A stretch of 64,000 nt of DNA. It comes from Nocardioides caldifontis (lineage in GTDB: Bacteria > Actinomycetota > Actinomycetes > Propionibacteriales > Nocardioidaceae). The stretch spans positions 1,116,001 through 1,180,000 of the forward strand of contig NZ_VHIB01000001.1 of the NCBI RefSeq assembly GCF_008087345.1, read 5' to 3'. The notes under the pieces were generated by a model, which was not told where the DNA came from, did no database searches, and saw only the letters and a list, made by a program, of their open reading frames with translations. Of this stretch, positions 32,680 through 41,956 are shown piece after piece. Within the stretch, counting starts at the first letter, position 1, and each line of letters begins with the position of its first letter. A program made the position numbers and the translations under genes.

Positions 32680-33281
32680 TCCGGCTCCTGCTCGCCGACG
32701 ACGAGAACGTCGTCCGCACCGCGCTCGCCCAGCTGCTCGACCTCGAGCCGGACCTCGAGGTGGTGGCGGAGGCGCCGGACGGGGCCCGGGCCGTGGCGGC
32801 GGCGCTCGACGCCGTGCCCGACGTGGCGGTGCTGGACCTCCAGCTGCCGGACCGCGACGGCATCGACGTCGCCCGCGAGATCGGCGAGCGGCTGCCGGAC
32901 TGCGCGTCGGTGATCCTCACCAGCCACGGGCGTCCGGGACACCTCAAGCGCGCGCTGGGCGAAGGGGTCTCGGGGTTCCTGCCGAAGACCACCTCGGCCG
33001 AGACGCTCGCCGAGGTGGTCCGGACCGTGCACGCCGGCGGGCGTCACGTCGACCCCGACCTCGCCGCGGGAGCGATCGCCGCCGGCGACTCCCCGTTGAC
33101 GCCGCGCGAGTCGGACGTGCTCGAGGCGGCGGCCGGGGGTGCTCCGGTCGAGGCCATCGCGGCCCGGGTGCACCTGTCGCCCGGCACGGTGCGCAACTAC
33201 CTGTCGAGCGCGTCGGCCAAGCTCGGGGTCGGCAACCGGCACGAGGCGGTCGCGAAGGCGCGGCAGCTCGGCTGGATCTGA
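32676..33281 (+). CDS. NarL/LuxR-type response regulator
   Basis: The 201-residue protein has a receiver domain with the phospho-accepting Asp54 (VAVLDLQLPDRDG), the acidic pair ADDE at the start, and a conserved Lys in FLPKTTSA. A LuxR-type helix-turn-helix follows (LTPRESDVLEAAAGGAPVEAIAARVHLSPGTVRNYLS). The PGTVRNYLS element is typical of the DesR branch. GTG 32676 overlaps the kinase stop. The pair could control membrane lipid or a nearby exporter, but no target site is visible. Confidence 0.94.
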   Translation: MIRLLLADDENVVRTALAQLLDLEPDLEVVAEAPDGARAVAAALDAVPDVAVLDLQLPDRDGIDVAREIGERLPDCASVILTSHGRPGHLKRALGEGVSGFLPKTTSAETLAEVVRTVHAGGRHVDPDLAAGAIAAGDSPLTPRESDVLEAAAGGAPVEAIAARVHLSPGTVRNYLSSASAKLGVGNRHEAVAKARQLGWI

Positions 33282-33290
33282 GCGGGCACG

Positions 33291-33668
33291 TCACGCTTCC
33301 GCCTTCTGCCAGTCGCTGCACTTGATCACGACGATGCCGTCGCGGTAGCACATCCGGATCTTGATGTCGGTGCCCTCGAACAGGTCCCACACCCGCGAGC
33401 GGGACTTTCCGACGCCGGCGACGTGCAGGATGCCGAGCGGTGCGCTCAACGTGTCCCGCCGGTAGTTCGCCTCGATCGAGATCCCGTCCTTCTTGTTGTC
33501 GGACACGGAGATCTTGTCCCCGCTGTGCGCCCACGCGACGGTGCCGCGGGACGTCGAGATCGCCTCGCTGGAGCCGGCGTGGGCGGCCGGTGCGGTCAGC
33601 AGCAGCCCCGCCCCTGCCAGCAGCGATCCCCAGAACACGGCAGCGACGCGTCGTCCTTCTGCAGCCAC
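33291..33668 (-). CDS. small secreted protein of unknown function
   Basis: The 125-residue precursor has a classical signal peptide: basic MAAEGRR, hydrophobic core, and an AxA cleavage site (APAAHAG) near residue 32. The mature part of about 93 residues is mostly beta-like with two cysteines near the C-terminus (MCYRDGIVVIKCSDW) that could form a disulphide. I recognise no family. It is convergent with the response regulator gene, nine bases away. Confidence 0.75.
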   Translation of the reverse strand: MAAEGRRVAAVFWGSLLAGAGLLLTAPAAHAGSSEAISTSRGTVAWAHSGDKISVSDNKKDGISIEANYRRDTLSAPLGILHVAGVGKSRSRVWDLFEGTDIKIRMCYRDGIVVIKCSDWQKAEA

Positions 33669-33839
33669 GGTTCTCCTCCTCCGGTGTCGAAGGTCCGGCC
33701 GCCCTGGCCGGACCCGTCGACGCTAGGAAGCGGCACGCGGGCACCGGTAGGAAGAGATGTCACCGGCCCCTGGTGCGATCTGTCACCGGCCCAGCTCGCG
33801 GTCACGCCCGCGATCGCGTCGTACTTCCCTCGAGAATCT

Positions 33840-33901
33840 GGTGCTCCCCATCGGCTGCAACCTGTGGGGAGCACCGGTTTCCCATGGCGCCATGGGAAAC
33901 C
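33840..33901. repeat. paired hairpins including a perfect 26-base palindrome
   Basis: GGTGCTCCCCA (33840-33850) pairs with TGGGGAGCACC (33865-33875). The palindrome GGTTTCCCATGGC/GCCATGGGAAACC (33876-33901) follows directly. The second hairpin ends 11 bases past the stop of the minus-strand cysteine-rich gene and probably ends its transcript, though no T-run is present. Confidence 0.85.
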
Positions 33902-33912
33902 GCATCCCTTCG

Positions 33913-34653
33913 TCAGCGCGGGTCGGCGGGGTGCAGCGCCAGCGCGCTGCGGGAGCGCAGGTGCTCGTGGCAGTGCCGGGCCAGCTCGTCGTACGCCGGT
34001 CGCCCCATCAGCTCGACGAGCTCGGCCTCGTTCGACTCGAACACCGGGGCGGTGCCGACGTGGGCCTCGGTGTTGCCCGAGCAGTACCAGTCGAGGTCGT
34101 GGCCGCCCGGACCCCAGCCGCGGCGGTCGTACTCGGCGATCGTGATCTCGAGGTAGCTCTCGCCGTCGGGCAGCTCGACGTCGCGGTAGGTGCGCCGGAT
34201 CGGCAGCTGCCAGCAGACGTCGGGCTTCGTCTGCACGAAGTGCAGCCCGCGGTTGAGCGCGTAGCCGTGCAGCGCGCAGCCGGCGCCGCCGGAGAAGCCC
34301 GGGCGGTTGAGGAAGATGCAACCGCCTTTGTGGACACGGGTCTTGCGCTCACCGTCCTCGTCGACCTCGACCCAGCCGCGCCGCCCGGCGCGGTGGTTCT
34401 GCCACTCCGCGGGGGTAAGCCGGGCGACGTGCTCGGCGACCCGCTTCTCGTCGTCCTCGTCGGCGAAGTGGGCGCCCAGCGTGCAGCAGCCGTCGTCGGG
34501 ACGGTCGGCGTAGATCCCCTGGCAGCCGCTGCCGAAGATGCAGGTCCAGCGCGACGTCAGCCACGTGAGGTCGCAGCGGAACACCTGGTCCGCGTCGGCC
34601 GGGTCGCGGAATTCGACCCAGGCGCGGGGAAACACGAGATCGACCTCCGGCAC
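33913..34653 (-). CDS. conserved cysteine-rich protein, possible metal centre
   Basis: The 246-residue protein contains about nine cysteines, in groups [47 protein letters not shown] and WYCSGN, with nearby histidines. The spacing suggests a zinc or iron-sulphur site like that of YkgJ/DUF3109 proteins, though I cannot assign it to that family with certainty. It is divergent from the Ppx/GppA gene, the place held by Rv0495c beside Rv0496 in M. tuberculosis, as recalled. ATG 34653. Confidence 0.8.
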   Translation of the reverse strand: MPEVDLVFPRAWVEFRDPADADQVFRCDLTWLTSRWTCIFGSGCQGIYADRPDDGCCTLGAHFADEDDEKRVAEHVARLTPAEWQNHRAGRRGWVEVDEDGERKTRVHKGGCIFLNRPGFSGGAGCALHGYALNRGLHFVQTKPDVCWQLPIRRTYRDVELPDGESYLEITIAEYDRRGWGPGGHDLDWYCSGNTEAHVGTAPVFESNEAELVELMGRPAYDELARHCHEHLRSRSALALHPADPR

Positions 34654-34706
34654 AGCGGGGAGCCTAGCCCCGCGGACAACCTGCCCCGGACGGGTACGTT
34701 GGCCCC

Positions 34707-35642
34707 GTGCGACTGGGCGTCCTCGACATCGGCTCCAACACCGGACACCTGCTGGTGGTCGACGCCCACCTCGGTGCGGCGCCGTTGCCGGCGTTCTCCT
34801 TCAAGCGACCCCTGCGGCTCGCCGAGCACCTCGACGACGACAACCGGCTGCGCGAGTCCGGGATCACCGCGCTGGTCGAGTTCGTCCGGGGTGCCCTGGT
34901 GGTCGCCGAGGACAAGGGGTGCGAGGAGATGCTCGGCTTCGCGACCTCGGCGGTGCGCGACGCGGGCAACTCCGAGGCGGTGCTGAGCCGGGTCAAGCTC
35001 GAGGCCGGCGTGGCGCTCGAGGTCCTGCCCGGCGAGGACGAGGCGCGGCTCACCTTCCTCGCCGTACGCCGGTGGTTCGGCTGGTCCTCGGGACGGCTGG
35101 CGGTCTTCGACATCGGCGGGGGATCGCTCGAGATCGCGGTCGGCAGCGACGAGGCGCCGGACGTGGCCCAGTCGCTGCCGCTCGGGGCGGGGCGGCTCAC
35201 CCGCGACCACCTGCGCAGCGACCCGCCCGACCCCGCGGTGGTGCGGGAGCTGCGCCGTCGGATCCGCGCCGACATCGCCCGGAACGCCGGTGCGGTGCTT
35301 CGGGTCGGGACCCCGGACCACACCGTGGCGACCTCGAAGACGTTCCGGTCGCTCGCCCGGATCTGCGGCGCCGCGCCGTCGGGCGAGGGGCCGCTGGTGA
35401 AGCGGGCGCTGCCTGCAGAGGTGCTCCGCGAGCGGCTCCCGTCGCTGACCGGGCTCGACGACGCGGGCCGTCGGGCGCTCCCCGGTGTCTCCCCGGACCG
35501 CTCGCACCAGATCCTCGCGGGCGCCCTCGTGGCGGACGCGGTGATGGACATCTTCGGCCTGACCGAGCTCGAGATCTGCCCCTGGGCGCTGCGGGAGGGG
35601 ATCATCCTCGAGCGGCTCGACGCACTGCGGGTCGCGGGATGA
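34707..35642 (+). CDS. Ppx/GppA family phosphatase (exopolyphosphatase-like)
   Basis: The 311-residue protein of the ASKHA fold has the phosphate loop [16 protein letters not shown] (4-19), [18 protein letters not shown], and the second loop [13 protein letters not shown]. It matches the short single-module form (Rv0496 type), which hydrolyses short polyphosphates. GTG 34707. The stop overlaps the next ATG (GATGA), beginning a run of overlapping genes. A role in (p)ppGpp breakdown is possible but less supported for the short form. Confidence 0.92.
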   Translation: MRLGVLDIGSNTGHLLVVDAHLGAAPLPAFSFKRPLRLAEHLDDDNRLRESGITALVEFVRGALVVAEDKGCEEMLGFATSAVRDAGNSEAVLSRVKLEAGVALEVLPGEDEARLTFLAVRRWFGWSSGRLAVFDIGGGSLEIAVGSDEAPDVAQSLPLGAGRLTRDHLRSDPPDPAVVRELRRRIRADIARNAGAVLRVGTPDHTVATSKTFRSLARICGAAPSGEGPLVKRALPAEVLRERLPSLTGLDDAGRRALPGVSPDRSHQILAGALVADAVMDIFGLTELEICPWALREGIILERLDALRVAG

Positions 35643-36496
35643 GCAGGGGCTCCGGCTCCGCTGCGGAGCCACCCGGTCGCGTCGCGTTGTCGACGGCGTC
35701 GGTCTACCCCGAGAGCACCGCGACCGCGTTCGAGCTCGCCACGCGGCTCGGCTACGACGCCGTCGAGGTGATGGTCGGGACCGACGAGACCAGCACCGAG
35801 CCGGCGCAGGTCCGCCACCTCTCCGAGTACCACGCGCTCCCGGTCTGCGCGATCCACGCCCCCACGCTGCTGCTGACGCAGCGGGTCTGGGGCACCGAGC
35901 CCTGGGGCAAGCTCGAGCGGAGCGCCGAGATGGCGCACGAGGTCGGAGCCGGCACCGTCGTCGTGCACCCGCCGTTCCGCTGGCAGCGCGACTACGCCCG
36001 CGGGTTCGTCGAGGGGATCGCGTCCCTGGAGGAGCGCACCGGGATCGTCTTCGCGGTCGAGAACATGTACCCCTGGCGCGCGTCGCGCCGGGAGATGGAG
36101 GTCTACGCGCCGCACTGGGACCCGATCGGGCTCGAGTACGCCCACACCACCCTCGACGTGTCACACGCCGCGACCGCCCGCGAGGACTGCCTCGACCTCG
36201 CCCGGCGGATGGGCCCGTCGCTGCACCACGTGCACCTCACCGACGGCACCGGCACCGCGAAGGACGAACACCTCATCCCCGGCCGCGGCAACCAGCCGGT
36301 GGCCGGGTTGCTCGAGCACCTCGCCACCACCGGGTTCTCGGGCCACCTGGTGCTCGAGGTCAACACCCGCCGCTCCGGGGGGCGCAGCGGCCGCGAGACC
36401 GACCTCATCGAGGGGCTCGCGTTCGCCCGGCTGCACTTCGCGGCGCCGTACGCCCCGGACCGGAGTGGCGACCGGCGACGGGAGCTGCCCGGATGA
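35639..36496 (+). CDS. sugar phosphate isomerase/epimerase-like TIM barrel
   Basis: The 285-residue protein shows the AP-endonuclease-2 / xylose-isomerase-like barrel: [62 protein letters not shown] and HVHLTDG, with His and Glu residues that could bind a divalent metal. It holds the position of Rv0498. The substrate is unknown. The ATG overlaps the upstream stop and its stop overlaps the TetR start (ATGA). Confidence 0.88.
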   Translation: MSRGSGSAAEPPGRVALSTASVYPESTATAFELATRLGYDAVEVMVGTDETSTEPAQVRHLSEYHALPVCAIHAPTLLLTQRVWGTEPWGKLERSAEMAHEVGAGTVVVHPPFRWQRDYARGFVEGIASLEERTGIVFAVENMYPWRASRREMEVYAPHWDPIGLEYAHTTLDVSHAATAREDCLDLARRMGPSLHHVHLTDGTGTAKDEHLIPGRGNQPVAGLLEHLATTGFSGHLVLEVNTRRSGGRSGRETDLIEGLAFARLHFAAPYAPDRSGDRRRELPG

Positions 36497-37128
36497 GCCG
36501 CACCACCTCGAGCACCGCCGACGGCGGCGCGGGCGAGCGGCAGCGCGGTCGCCGGCCCGGGGCGCCCGACACCCGCGGGCGGATCCTCGAGGTCGCGCGG
36601 GAGTCCTTCGCCGAGCGCGGCTTCCGGGCCACGACCATCCGCGGGGTCGCCGCGGCCGCGGGTGTCGACGCCGCGCTCGTGCACCACTATTTCGGCACGA
36701 AGGACGACCTGTTCCTGGCGGCGCTCCGCGTGCCGGTCGACCCGCGGGCCGTGCTCCCCACCGTCTTCGAGCAGGGCACCGACGGGGCCGCCGCCCGACT
36801 GCTGACCGCGGTGCTGGGCGTGTGGGACCAGCCCGAGGGGAGGCTCCAGCTGGTCTCGGTGCTGCGCGCCAGCCTCGGGGACGCCGGCAGCTCGCTGCTG
36901 CAGGACGGCTTCCTGCGGCTGGTCGAGCAGGGGCTGGCGGGGGTGCTGCCGGGACCCGACCCGCGGCTGCGTGCGCAGCTGGTGGCGACGCAGATGCTGG
37001 GGCTGCTGCTGGCCCGCTACGTGCTGGTGCTGGAGCCGCTGGCGTCGCTGCCGCGCAGCGCGGTGGTCGAGCTCGTCGCCCCGAACCTCCAGCGCTACCT
37101 CGACGGCCCTCTGGACCAGCGGGGCTGA
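36493..37128 (+). CDS. TetR family transcriptional regulator
   Basis: The 211-residue protein has the N-terminal helix-turn-helix of TetR proteins ([44 protein letters not shown], about 35-78) and an all-helical ligand domain. A charged Gly/Arg-rich tail of 25 residues precedes it. The ABC exporter genes start 50 bases downstream with their own promoter, so this regulator probably represses them. ATG at 36493. Confidence 0.92.
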   Translation: MSRTTSSTADGGAGERQRGRRPGAPDTRGRILEVARESFAERGFRATTIRGVAAAAGVDAALVHHYFGTKDDLFLAALRVPVDPRAVLPTVFEQGTDGAAARLLTAVLGVWDQPEGRLQLVSVLRASLGDAGSSLLQDGFLRLVEQGLAGVLPGPDPRLRAQLVATQMLGLLLARYVLVLEPLASLPRSAVVELVAPNLQRYLDGPLDQRG

Positions 37129-37142
37129 GCCACCCGTCCCCC

Positions 37143-37172
37143 TTGACGGGTGCCCGGTCGCGGTCGCATATT
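37143..37172 (+). promoter_or_regulatory. sigma-A type promoter of the ABC exporter, leaderless
   Basis: TTGACG (37143-37148) and CATATT (37167-37172) are separated by 18 bases. A start about seven bases after the second hexamer would fall on the ATG at 37179, giving a leaderless mRNA. No ribosome-binding sequence precedes that ATG, which supports this. Confidence 0.65.
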
Positions 37173-37178
37173 CAACAC

Positions 37179-37916
37179 ATGATGAATTACGCCACCGAGG
37201 CCGCCGTCGTCGTCGAGGAGCTCGTGGTCGACCGGGGCCGGACGCGCGCCGTCGACCACGTCTCGTTCGTCGCCCGCGCCGGGGAGGTGACGGGGCTGCT
37301 GGGCCCCAGCGGCTGCGGGAAGACCTCGCTGATGCGCGCCCTCGTCGGCGTCCAGGTGGTCGCCTCCGGCTCGGTCACGGTGCAGGGCCTCCCCGCCGGC
37401 CACCGCGAGCTGCGGGACCGGATCGGTTACGTCACCCAGGCGCCGAGCGTGTACGAGGACCTGACCGTCGACGAGAACCTGCGGTTCTTCGCCCAGGTGC
37501 TCGGCGTCGGCGACGGCCAGGTCGACGAGGTCCGCCAGGCCGTGGACCTCACCGAGCGCGGCGGCTCGCGCGTCGCTGAGCTCTCCGGCGGACAGCGCTC
37601 GCGCGTGAGCCTCGCCGTCGCGCTCCTCGGCTCCCCGTCGCTGCTGGTGCTCGACGAGCCGACGGTGGGGCTCGACCCCGTGCTCCGGCAGGAGCTGTGG
37701 GGGCTCTTCCACCGGCTCGCCGCGGACGGCGCCGCGGTGCTGGTCTCCAGCCACGTGATGGACGAGGCCGAGCGGTGCGACCGGCTCCTGCTGATGCGCG
37801 AGGGGAAGCTGATCGCCGACGACACCCCGGGCGGGCTGCTCGGCAGCACCGGCAGCGCCGACGTCGAGTCGGCGTTCCTCACCCTCGTCGGCGCCCCGGC
37901 GGGAGGTGCGCGATGA
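37179..37916 (+). CDS. ABC transporter ATP-binding protein
   Basis: The 245-residue protein has Walker A GPSGCGKTS, the Q-loop in YVTQAPSVYEDLTV, the signature LSGGQRSRVSLAVALL, Walker B LLVLDEPTVGLDP and the His switch SSHVMDEAE. It is the ATPase of a drug/lipid-type ABC-2 exporter. The ATG at 37179 has no ribosome-binding site and is probably the first base of the transcript. The stop overlaps the permease start (ATGA). Confidence 0.95.
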   Translation: MMNYATEAAVVVEELVVDRGRTRAVDHVSFVARAGEVTGLLGPSGCGKTSLMRALVGVQVVASGSVTVQGLPAGHRELRDRIGYVTQAPSVYEDLTVDENLRFFAQVLGVGDGQVDEVRQAVDLTERGGSRVAELSGGQRSRVSLAVALLGSPSLLVLDEPTVGLDPVLRQELWGLFHRLAADGAAVLVSSHVMDEAERCDRLLLMREGKLIADDTPGGLLGSTGSADVESAFLTLVGAPAGGAR

Positions 37917-38650
37917 GCCTCCGCATCACCCTGGCCGTGACCCGTCGGGTGCTGACCCAGCTCCGCCACGACCACCGGACGCTGGCGCTGCTGCTGGTCC
38001 TGCCCTGCCTCGTCCTGGGGCTGCTGCGCTGGATGTACGACGAGCAGCAGGCCGTCTTCGACACGCTCGCGCCGGCCCTGCTCGCCCTGATCCCGTTCAT
38101 CGTGATGTTCCTCGTCACCAGCGTCACCACGCTGCGCGAGCGCTCGTCGGGGACGCTGGAACGGCTGCTCGCGATGCCCACCGGCAAGCTCGACCTGCTG
38201 CTCGGCTACGCCCTGGCCTTCGGGCTCGTCGCCGCCGTGCAGTCCGCGCTCGCGGTGGCGCTCTGCGTGTGGCCTCTCGGCATGCGCGTCGACGGCTCGG
38301 TGGCGCTGCTGGTCGTGGTGGCGGTCGTCGACGCGGTCTGCGGGACGGCGTTCGGGCTGTTCGTCTCGGCGTTCGCGCGGACGGAGTTCCAGGCAGTGCA
38401 GTTCATGCCTGCAGTGGTCTTCCCCCAGCTGCTGCTCTGCGGGCTGTTCCTCGACCGGGACCGGCTGCCGGACGTGCTGTCCGCGGTGAGCGACGTGCTT
38501 CCGCTGTCCTACGCGGTCGACGCCATGGACGCCGTCGTCGCCGGTGCCGACGGCGCCGGCGAGGTGGCGGGGGAGCTCGGGGTGGTCCTCGGCTTCGTCG
38601 CCCTGCTGCTCGCCCTCGGGGCCGCCACGCTGCGCCGGCGCACGCCCTGA
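37913..38650 (+). CDS. ABC-2 type transporter permease
   Basis: The 245-residue membrane protein has six predicted helices and an ABC-2 signature region (TLRERSSGTLERLLAMPTGKLDLLLGYALAFG), followed by FLDRDRLPDVLSAVSDVLPLSYAVDAM near the C-terminus. It pairs with the preceding ATPase. The TetR protein just upstream suggests that the exporter is induced by a compound it removes. The family exports drugs, antibiotics or lipids; the cargo here is unknown. Confidence 0.94.
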   Translation: MSLRITLAVTRRVLTQLRHDHRTLALLLVLPCLVLGLLRWMYDEQQAVFDTLAPALLALIPFIVMFLVTSVTTLRERSSGTLERLLAMPTGKLDLLLGYALAFGLVAAVQSALAVALCVWPLGMRVDGSVALLVVVAVVDAVCGTAFGLFVSAFARTEFQAVQFMPAVVFPQLLLCGLFLDRDRLPDVLSAVSDVLPLSYAVDAMDAVVAGADGAGEVAGELGVVLGFVALLLALGAATLRRRTP

Positions 38651-38706
38651 GCCGGCGGCCGCCGTAGCCTGGGCCCGGAACACGTCCCGACGGTGCGGAG
38701 GTGCAG

Positions 38707-39648
38707 GTGCTGCGGCAGGCCCTTCTCGCGGTGTCCCGCAGCGAGCGCGTGCGCGACCTCGTCACCGCCACCCCGGTCTCGGCGGCGGTCGTCGCGCGCT
38801 ACGTCCCGGGGGAGACCACCGACGACGCCATCGACGCCACGCGCCGCCTCGTCGACGACGGCCTGCAGGTGAGCCTCGACCACCTCGGCGAGGACACCAC
38901 CGACCGGGAGCAGGCCGGGGCCGCCGCCGCGGCGTACGTCAATGTGCTCGGGCTGCTCGCCGAGCAGGGGCTGACCCCCGCCGCCGAGGTGTCGCTGAAG
39001 CTCTCCGCGGTCGGTCAGGCGCTGCCCGGCAGCGGCCCGCGCTCCGGGGAGCGGGTGGCGCTCGAGCACGCCCGCGCCGTCTGCCGCGCCGCCCGCAACG
39101 CGGGCACCACCGTGACCCTCGACATGGAGGACCACCGCACCACCGACTCGACGCTCCGCGTCCTGCGCGAGCTGCGGCAGGACTTCCCGGAGACCGGCGC
39201 GGTCCTGCAGGCCTACCTCCGACGGACCGAGGCCGACTGCCGCGATCTGGCGGTCGAGGGCTCACGCGTCCGGCTCTGCAAGGGCGCCTACCGCGAGCCT
39301 GCCTCGGTCGCCTTCCAGAACCGGCTCGAGGTGGACCGGTCCTACGTGCGGTGCCTGAAGGTGCTGATGGAAGGCGACGGCTACCCGATGGTCGCGACCC
39401 ACGACCCCCGGCTGGTGGCGATCGCGGCGGAGCTCGCCGCGCGGGCCGGCCGGGAGCCCGGGTCGTGGGAGTACCAGATGCTCTACGGCGTCCGGCCCGA
39501 GGAGCAGCGGCGGCTCCGCGCCGAGGGCCACACGGTGCGCGTCTACGTGCCGTACGGCGCGGAGTGGTACGGCTACCTGATGCGCCGGCTGGCCGAGCGC
39601 CCCGCCAACCTGACCTTCTTCCTCCGCTCGCTGGTCTCCCGCTCCTAG
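38707..39648 (+). CDS. proline dehydrogenase (PruB/PutB type)
   Basis: This FAD enzyme oxidises proline to pyrroline-5-carboxylate. The 313-residue single-domain TIM barrel contains LKLSAVG, TLDMEDHRTTDSTL, QAYLRRTEADC, RLCKGAYREP, ATHDPRL and EYQMLYGVR, the family's FAD and substrate motifs. The GTG at 38707 was chosen because GGAGGT lies just before it; a GTG at 38701 overlaps that ribosome-binding site. The partner P5C dehydrogenase is not in the window. The next gene, proC, catalyses the opposite direction. Confidence 0.93.
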   Translation: MLRQALLAVSRSERVRDLVTATPVSAAVVARYVPGETTDDAIDATRRLVDDGLQVSLDHLGEDTTDREQAGAAAAAYVNVLGLLAEQGLTPAAEVSLKLSAVGQALPGSGPRSGERVALEHARAVCRAARNAGTTVTLDMEDHRTTDSTLRVLRELRQDFPETGAVLQAYLRRTEADCRDLAVEGSRVRLCKGAYREPASVAFQNRLEVDRSYVRCLKVLMEGDGYPMVATHDPRLVAIAAELAARAGREPGSWEYQMLYGVRPEEQRRLRAEGHTVRVYVPYGAEWYGYLMRRLAERPANLTFFLRSLVSRS

Positions 39649-39744
39649 GGCTCGGGGTACGCGGGCCGCGGTGCCCGGAGCGGAGCGGGGGACTCCAGCG
39701 GCTTGCAAGGCCCCGAGCCAATTCGACGCAGTAGTGTCGCGCGC

Positions 39745-40554
39745 ATGGGTGCACAGGTCGCCATCATCGGTGCGGGCGTCATGGGGGAGACCCTCCTCTC
39801 GGGGCTGGTGCGGGCCGGCCGCCCGGCGGACACGCTGCTCGTCGGGGAGAAGCGGCCGGAGCGGGCCGCCGAGCTGACCGAGCGCTACGGCGTCGAGGTC
39901 GTCGACAACCGCACCGCGACCCGCCGCGCCGACACCGTCGCCGTGGTCGTGAAGCCGCAGGACATGGCCGCGTTGCTCGACGAGATCGCCCCCGAGCTGC
40001 GGCAGGGGCAGCTGCTGGTCTCGCTGGCCGCCGGCATCACCACCTCGTTCGTCGAGGCGCGGATCCCCGACGGCGTGGCCGTCGTCCGGGTCATGCCGAA
40101 CACCCCCGCTCTCGTCGACGAGGGGATGGCCGCGATCTCCCGCGGCTCGCACTGCGACGAGCAGCACCTCGTCGAGGCCGAGTCGCTGATGGCGTCGACC
40201 GGCCGCGTCCTCCGCGTCCCCGAGAAGCAGCAGGACGCGGTCACCGCGATCAGCGGTTCCGGGCCGGCGTACCTCTTCTTCGTGGTCGAGGCGATGATCG
40301 AGGCAGGCGTGCACCTCGGGCTGCCGCGCACCACCGCCACCGACCTCGTCGTCCAGACCGTGGTCGGCTCGGCGAAGCTGCTCCGCGAGACCGGCGAGCA
40401 CCCGACGGTGCTCCGCGAGCAGGTCACCTCGCCGGGCGGCACCACCGCCGCCGCGGTCCGCGAGCTCGAGGACCACAAGGTGCGCGCCGCGTTCCTGACC
40501 GCGATGGAGGCCGCGCGGGACCGCTCCCGGCGGCTCGCGGAGGAGGCCGGGTGA
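39745..40554 (+). CDS. proC: pyrroline-5-carboxylate reductase
   Basis: ProC makes proline from pyrroline-5-carboxylate with NADPH. The 269-residue protein has the dinucleotide motif IIGAGVMGETLL, VVVKPQDM, RVMPNTPALV, and the C-terminal AISGSGPAYLFFVVEAM and LREQVTSPGGTTAAAV signature. ATG 39745; the frame is open to 39703 but without family resemblance. It stands at the head of a block whose order (proC, HTH gene, bS22, epimerase, acyltransferase) matches Rv0500-Rv0502 of M. tuberculosis. Confidence 0.97.
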   Translation: MGAQVAIIGAGVMGETLLSGLVRAGRPADTLLVGEKRPERAAELTERYGVEVVDNRTATRRADTVAVVVKPQDMAALLDEIAPELRQGQLLVSLAAGITTSFVEARIPDGVAVVRVMPNTPALVDEGMAAISRGSHCDEQHLVEAESLMASTGRVLRVPEKQQDAVTAISGSGPAYLFFVVEAMIEAGVHLGLPRTTATDLVVQTVVGSAKLLRETGEHPTVLREQVTSPGGTTAAAVRELEDHKVRAAFLTAMEAARDRSRRLAEEAG

Positions 40555-40582
40555 CGCGCCCGGCCGGGCATCCCGACCGCGG

Positions 40583-41788
40583 GTGCGGCCGGTGACCGGT
40601 CCCGCATGCGTGGTGTTCGACCCGTCGCTCGTCGACTACGACTTCGGGGGCGAGCACCCGATGGACCCGGTGCGCGTCGACCTGACCATCCGGCTGGCCG
40701 ACGAGCTCGGCCTGGTCAGCGCGGGTGGCTCGGGCGGCGGGGTGCTTCCGACCGTCCCCGCACCGGTCGCCTCCGACGAGCTGGTCCTCACCGTCCACGA
40801 CGAGTCGATGGTCGAGGCGGTGAAGCGTGTGGGCGCCGACCCGTCGCGCCCCGACCTGGCCCACGGGCTGGGCACCGAGGACAACCCGACGTTCGAGGGG
40901 ATGCACGAGGCCTCCGCGCACGTCGTCGGCGCCTCCGTCGAGGCGGCCCGTCGGGTCTGGACCGGCGAGGTGCTGCACGCCGCGAACGTCAGCGGCGGGC
41001 TCCACCATGCGATGCCCGACCGGGCCAGCGGCTTCTGCATCTACAACGACGTCGCCGTCGCGATCCGGTGGCTGCTCGACAACGGCGCGGAGAAGGTGGC
41101 GTACGTCGACGTGGACGTGCACCACGGGGACGGCGTCCAGGCGGTGTTCTGGGACGACCCGCGGGTGCTCACGATCAGCCTCCACGAGACCGGCCAGATG
41201 CTGTTCCCCGGCACCGGCTTCCCCGACGAGGTCGGCGGCCCGGGTGCCGAGGGGTCGGCGGTCAACGTGGCGCTCCCGCCGGGCACCTCCGACGCGGGGT
41301 GGCTCCGGGCCTTCCACGCGGTCGTCCCGCCGCTGGTCCGCGCCTTCGAGCCCGACGTGCTGGTCACCCAGCACGGCTGTGACTCGCACGTCGAGGACCC
41401 GCTGGCGCACCTGATGCTCACCGTCGACGGCCAGCGGGCGTCGTACGAGGCGCTGCACGACCTGGCGCACGAGGTCTGCGAGGGGCGGTGGGTCGCGACC
41501 GGGGGCGGCGGGTACGCGGTCGTCGACGTCGTCCCGCGCGCCTGGAGCCACCTGCTCGGGATCGTCGCCGGGGCGCCGATCGACCCCTCGACGCCGGTCC
41601 CGGAGGGGTGGCGCGAGCACGTCCTGACCCGGCTCGGGCGGGCGGCGCCGCTGCGGATGACCGACGGCCGCTCCCCGGTCTACCGCGACTGGCGGAAGGG
41701 GTACGACCCGGACACCTGGCTGGACCGGGCGGTCCACGCGGCCCGGACGGCAGCCTTCCCCCTCCACGGGATGGATCCATTCCCGTAG
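40583..41788 (+). CDS. AcuC-like histone deacetylase family protein
   Basis: The 401-residue class I deacetylase-fold protein shows SGGLHHAMPDRASGFCIYNDVAVAI, YVDVDVHHGDGVQAVFW with the His-Asp zinc ligands, LHETG, and TQHGCDSH, matching acetoin utilisation protein AcuC. In Bacillus AcuC deacetylates acetyl-CoA synthetase; a similar lysine deacetylase role is likely. The C-terminal 80 residues extend beyond the usual fold. GTG 40583 or GTG 40592 could be the start; neither has a strong ribosome-binding site. Confidence 0.9.
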   Translation: MRPVTGPACVVFDPSLVDYDFGGEHPMDPVRVDLTIRLADELGLVSAGGSGGGVLPTVPAPVASDELVLTVHDESMVEAVKRVGADPSRPDLAHGLGTEDNPTFEGMHEASAHVVGASVEAARRVWTGEVLHAANVSGGLHHAMPDRASGFCIYNDVAVAIRWLLDNGAEKVAYVDVDVHHGDGVQAVFWDDPRVLTISLHETGQMLFPGTGFPDEVGGPGAEGSAVNVALPPGTSDAGWLRAFHAVVPPLVRAFEPDVLVTQHGCDSHVEDPLAHLMLTVDGQRASYEALHDLAHEVCEGRWVATGGGGYAVVDVVPRAWSHLLGIVAGAPIDPSTPVPEGWREHVLTRLGRAAPLRMTDGRSPVYRDWRKGYDPDTWLDRAVHAARTAAFPLHGMDPFP

Positions 41789-41956
41789 GGTTTCGTCGCG
41801 GAATGTCCAGACGACACGCCACTCGGAGTTAACTTTTTGCGCAAGTTGTGTCCGTAGTCTCACTGGTCACACTAGGCTCTGCCGTTGAAAGCGCATCGTC
41901 GTTCCTCCGGTGGGGAAGCCGGAGGCGTGTCGCTTGAAGAGAGAGCGGTGCTGCAC

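Noticed and set aside
34538-35638. Upstream extension of the isomerase-like frame
   Set aside because: It runs through the Ppx/GppA gene in another frame. The ATG at 35639 overlaps the upstream stop and gives the family N-terminus.
41837-41878. Promoter hexamers before the excisionase-fold gene
   Set aside because: TTGCGC, TTGTGT, TAGTCT and TAGGCT occur, but no pair has a spacing between 16 and 19 bases.
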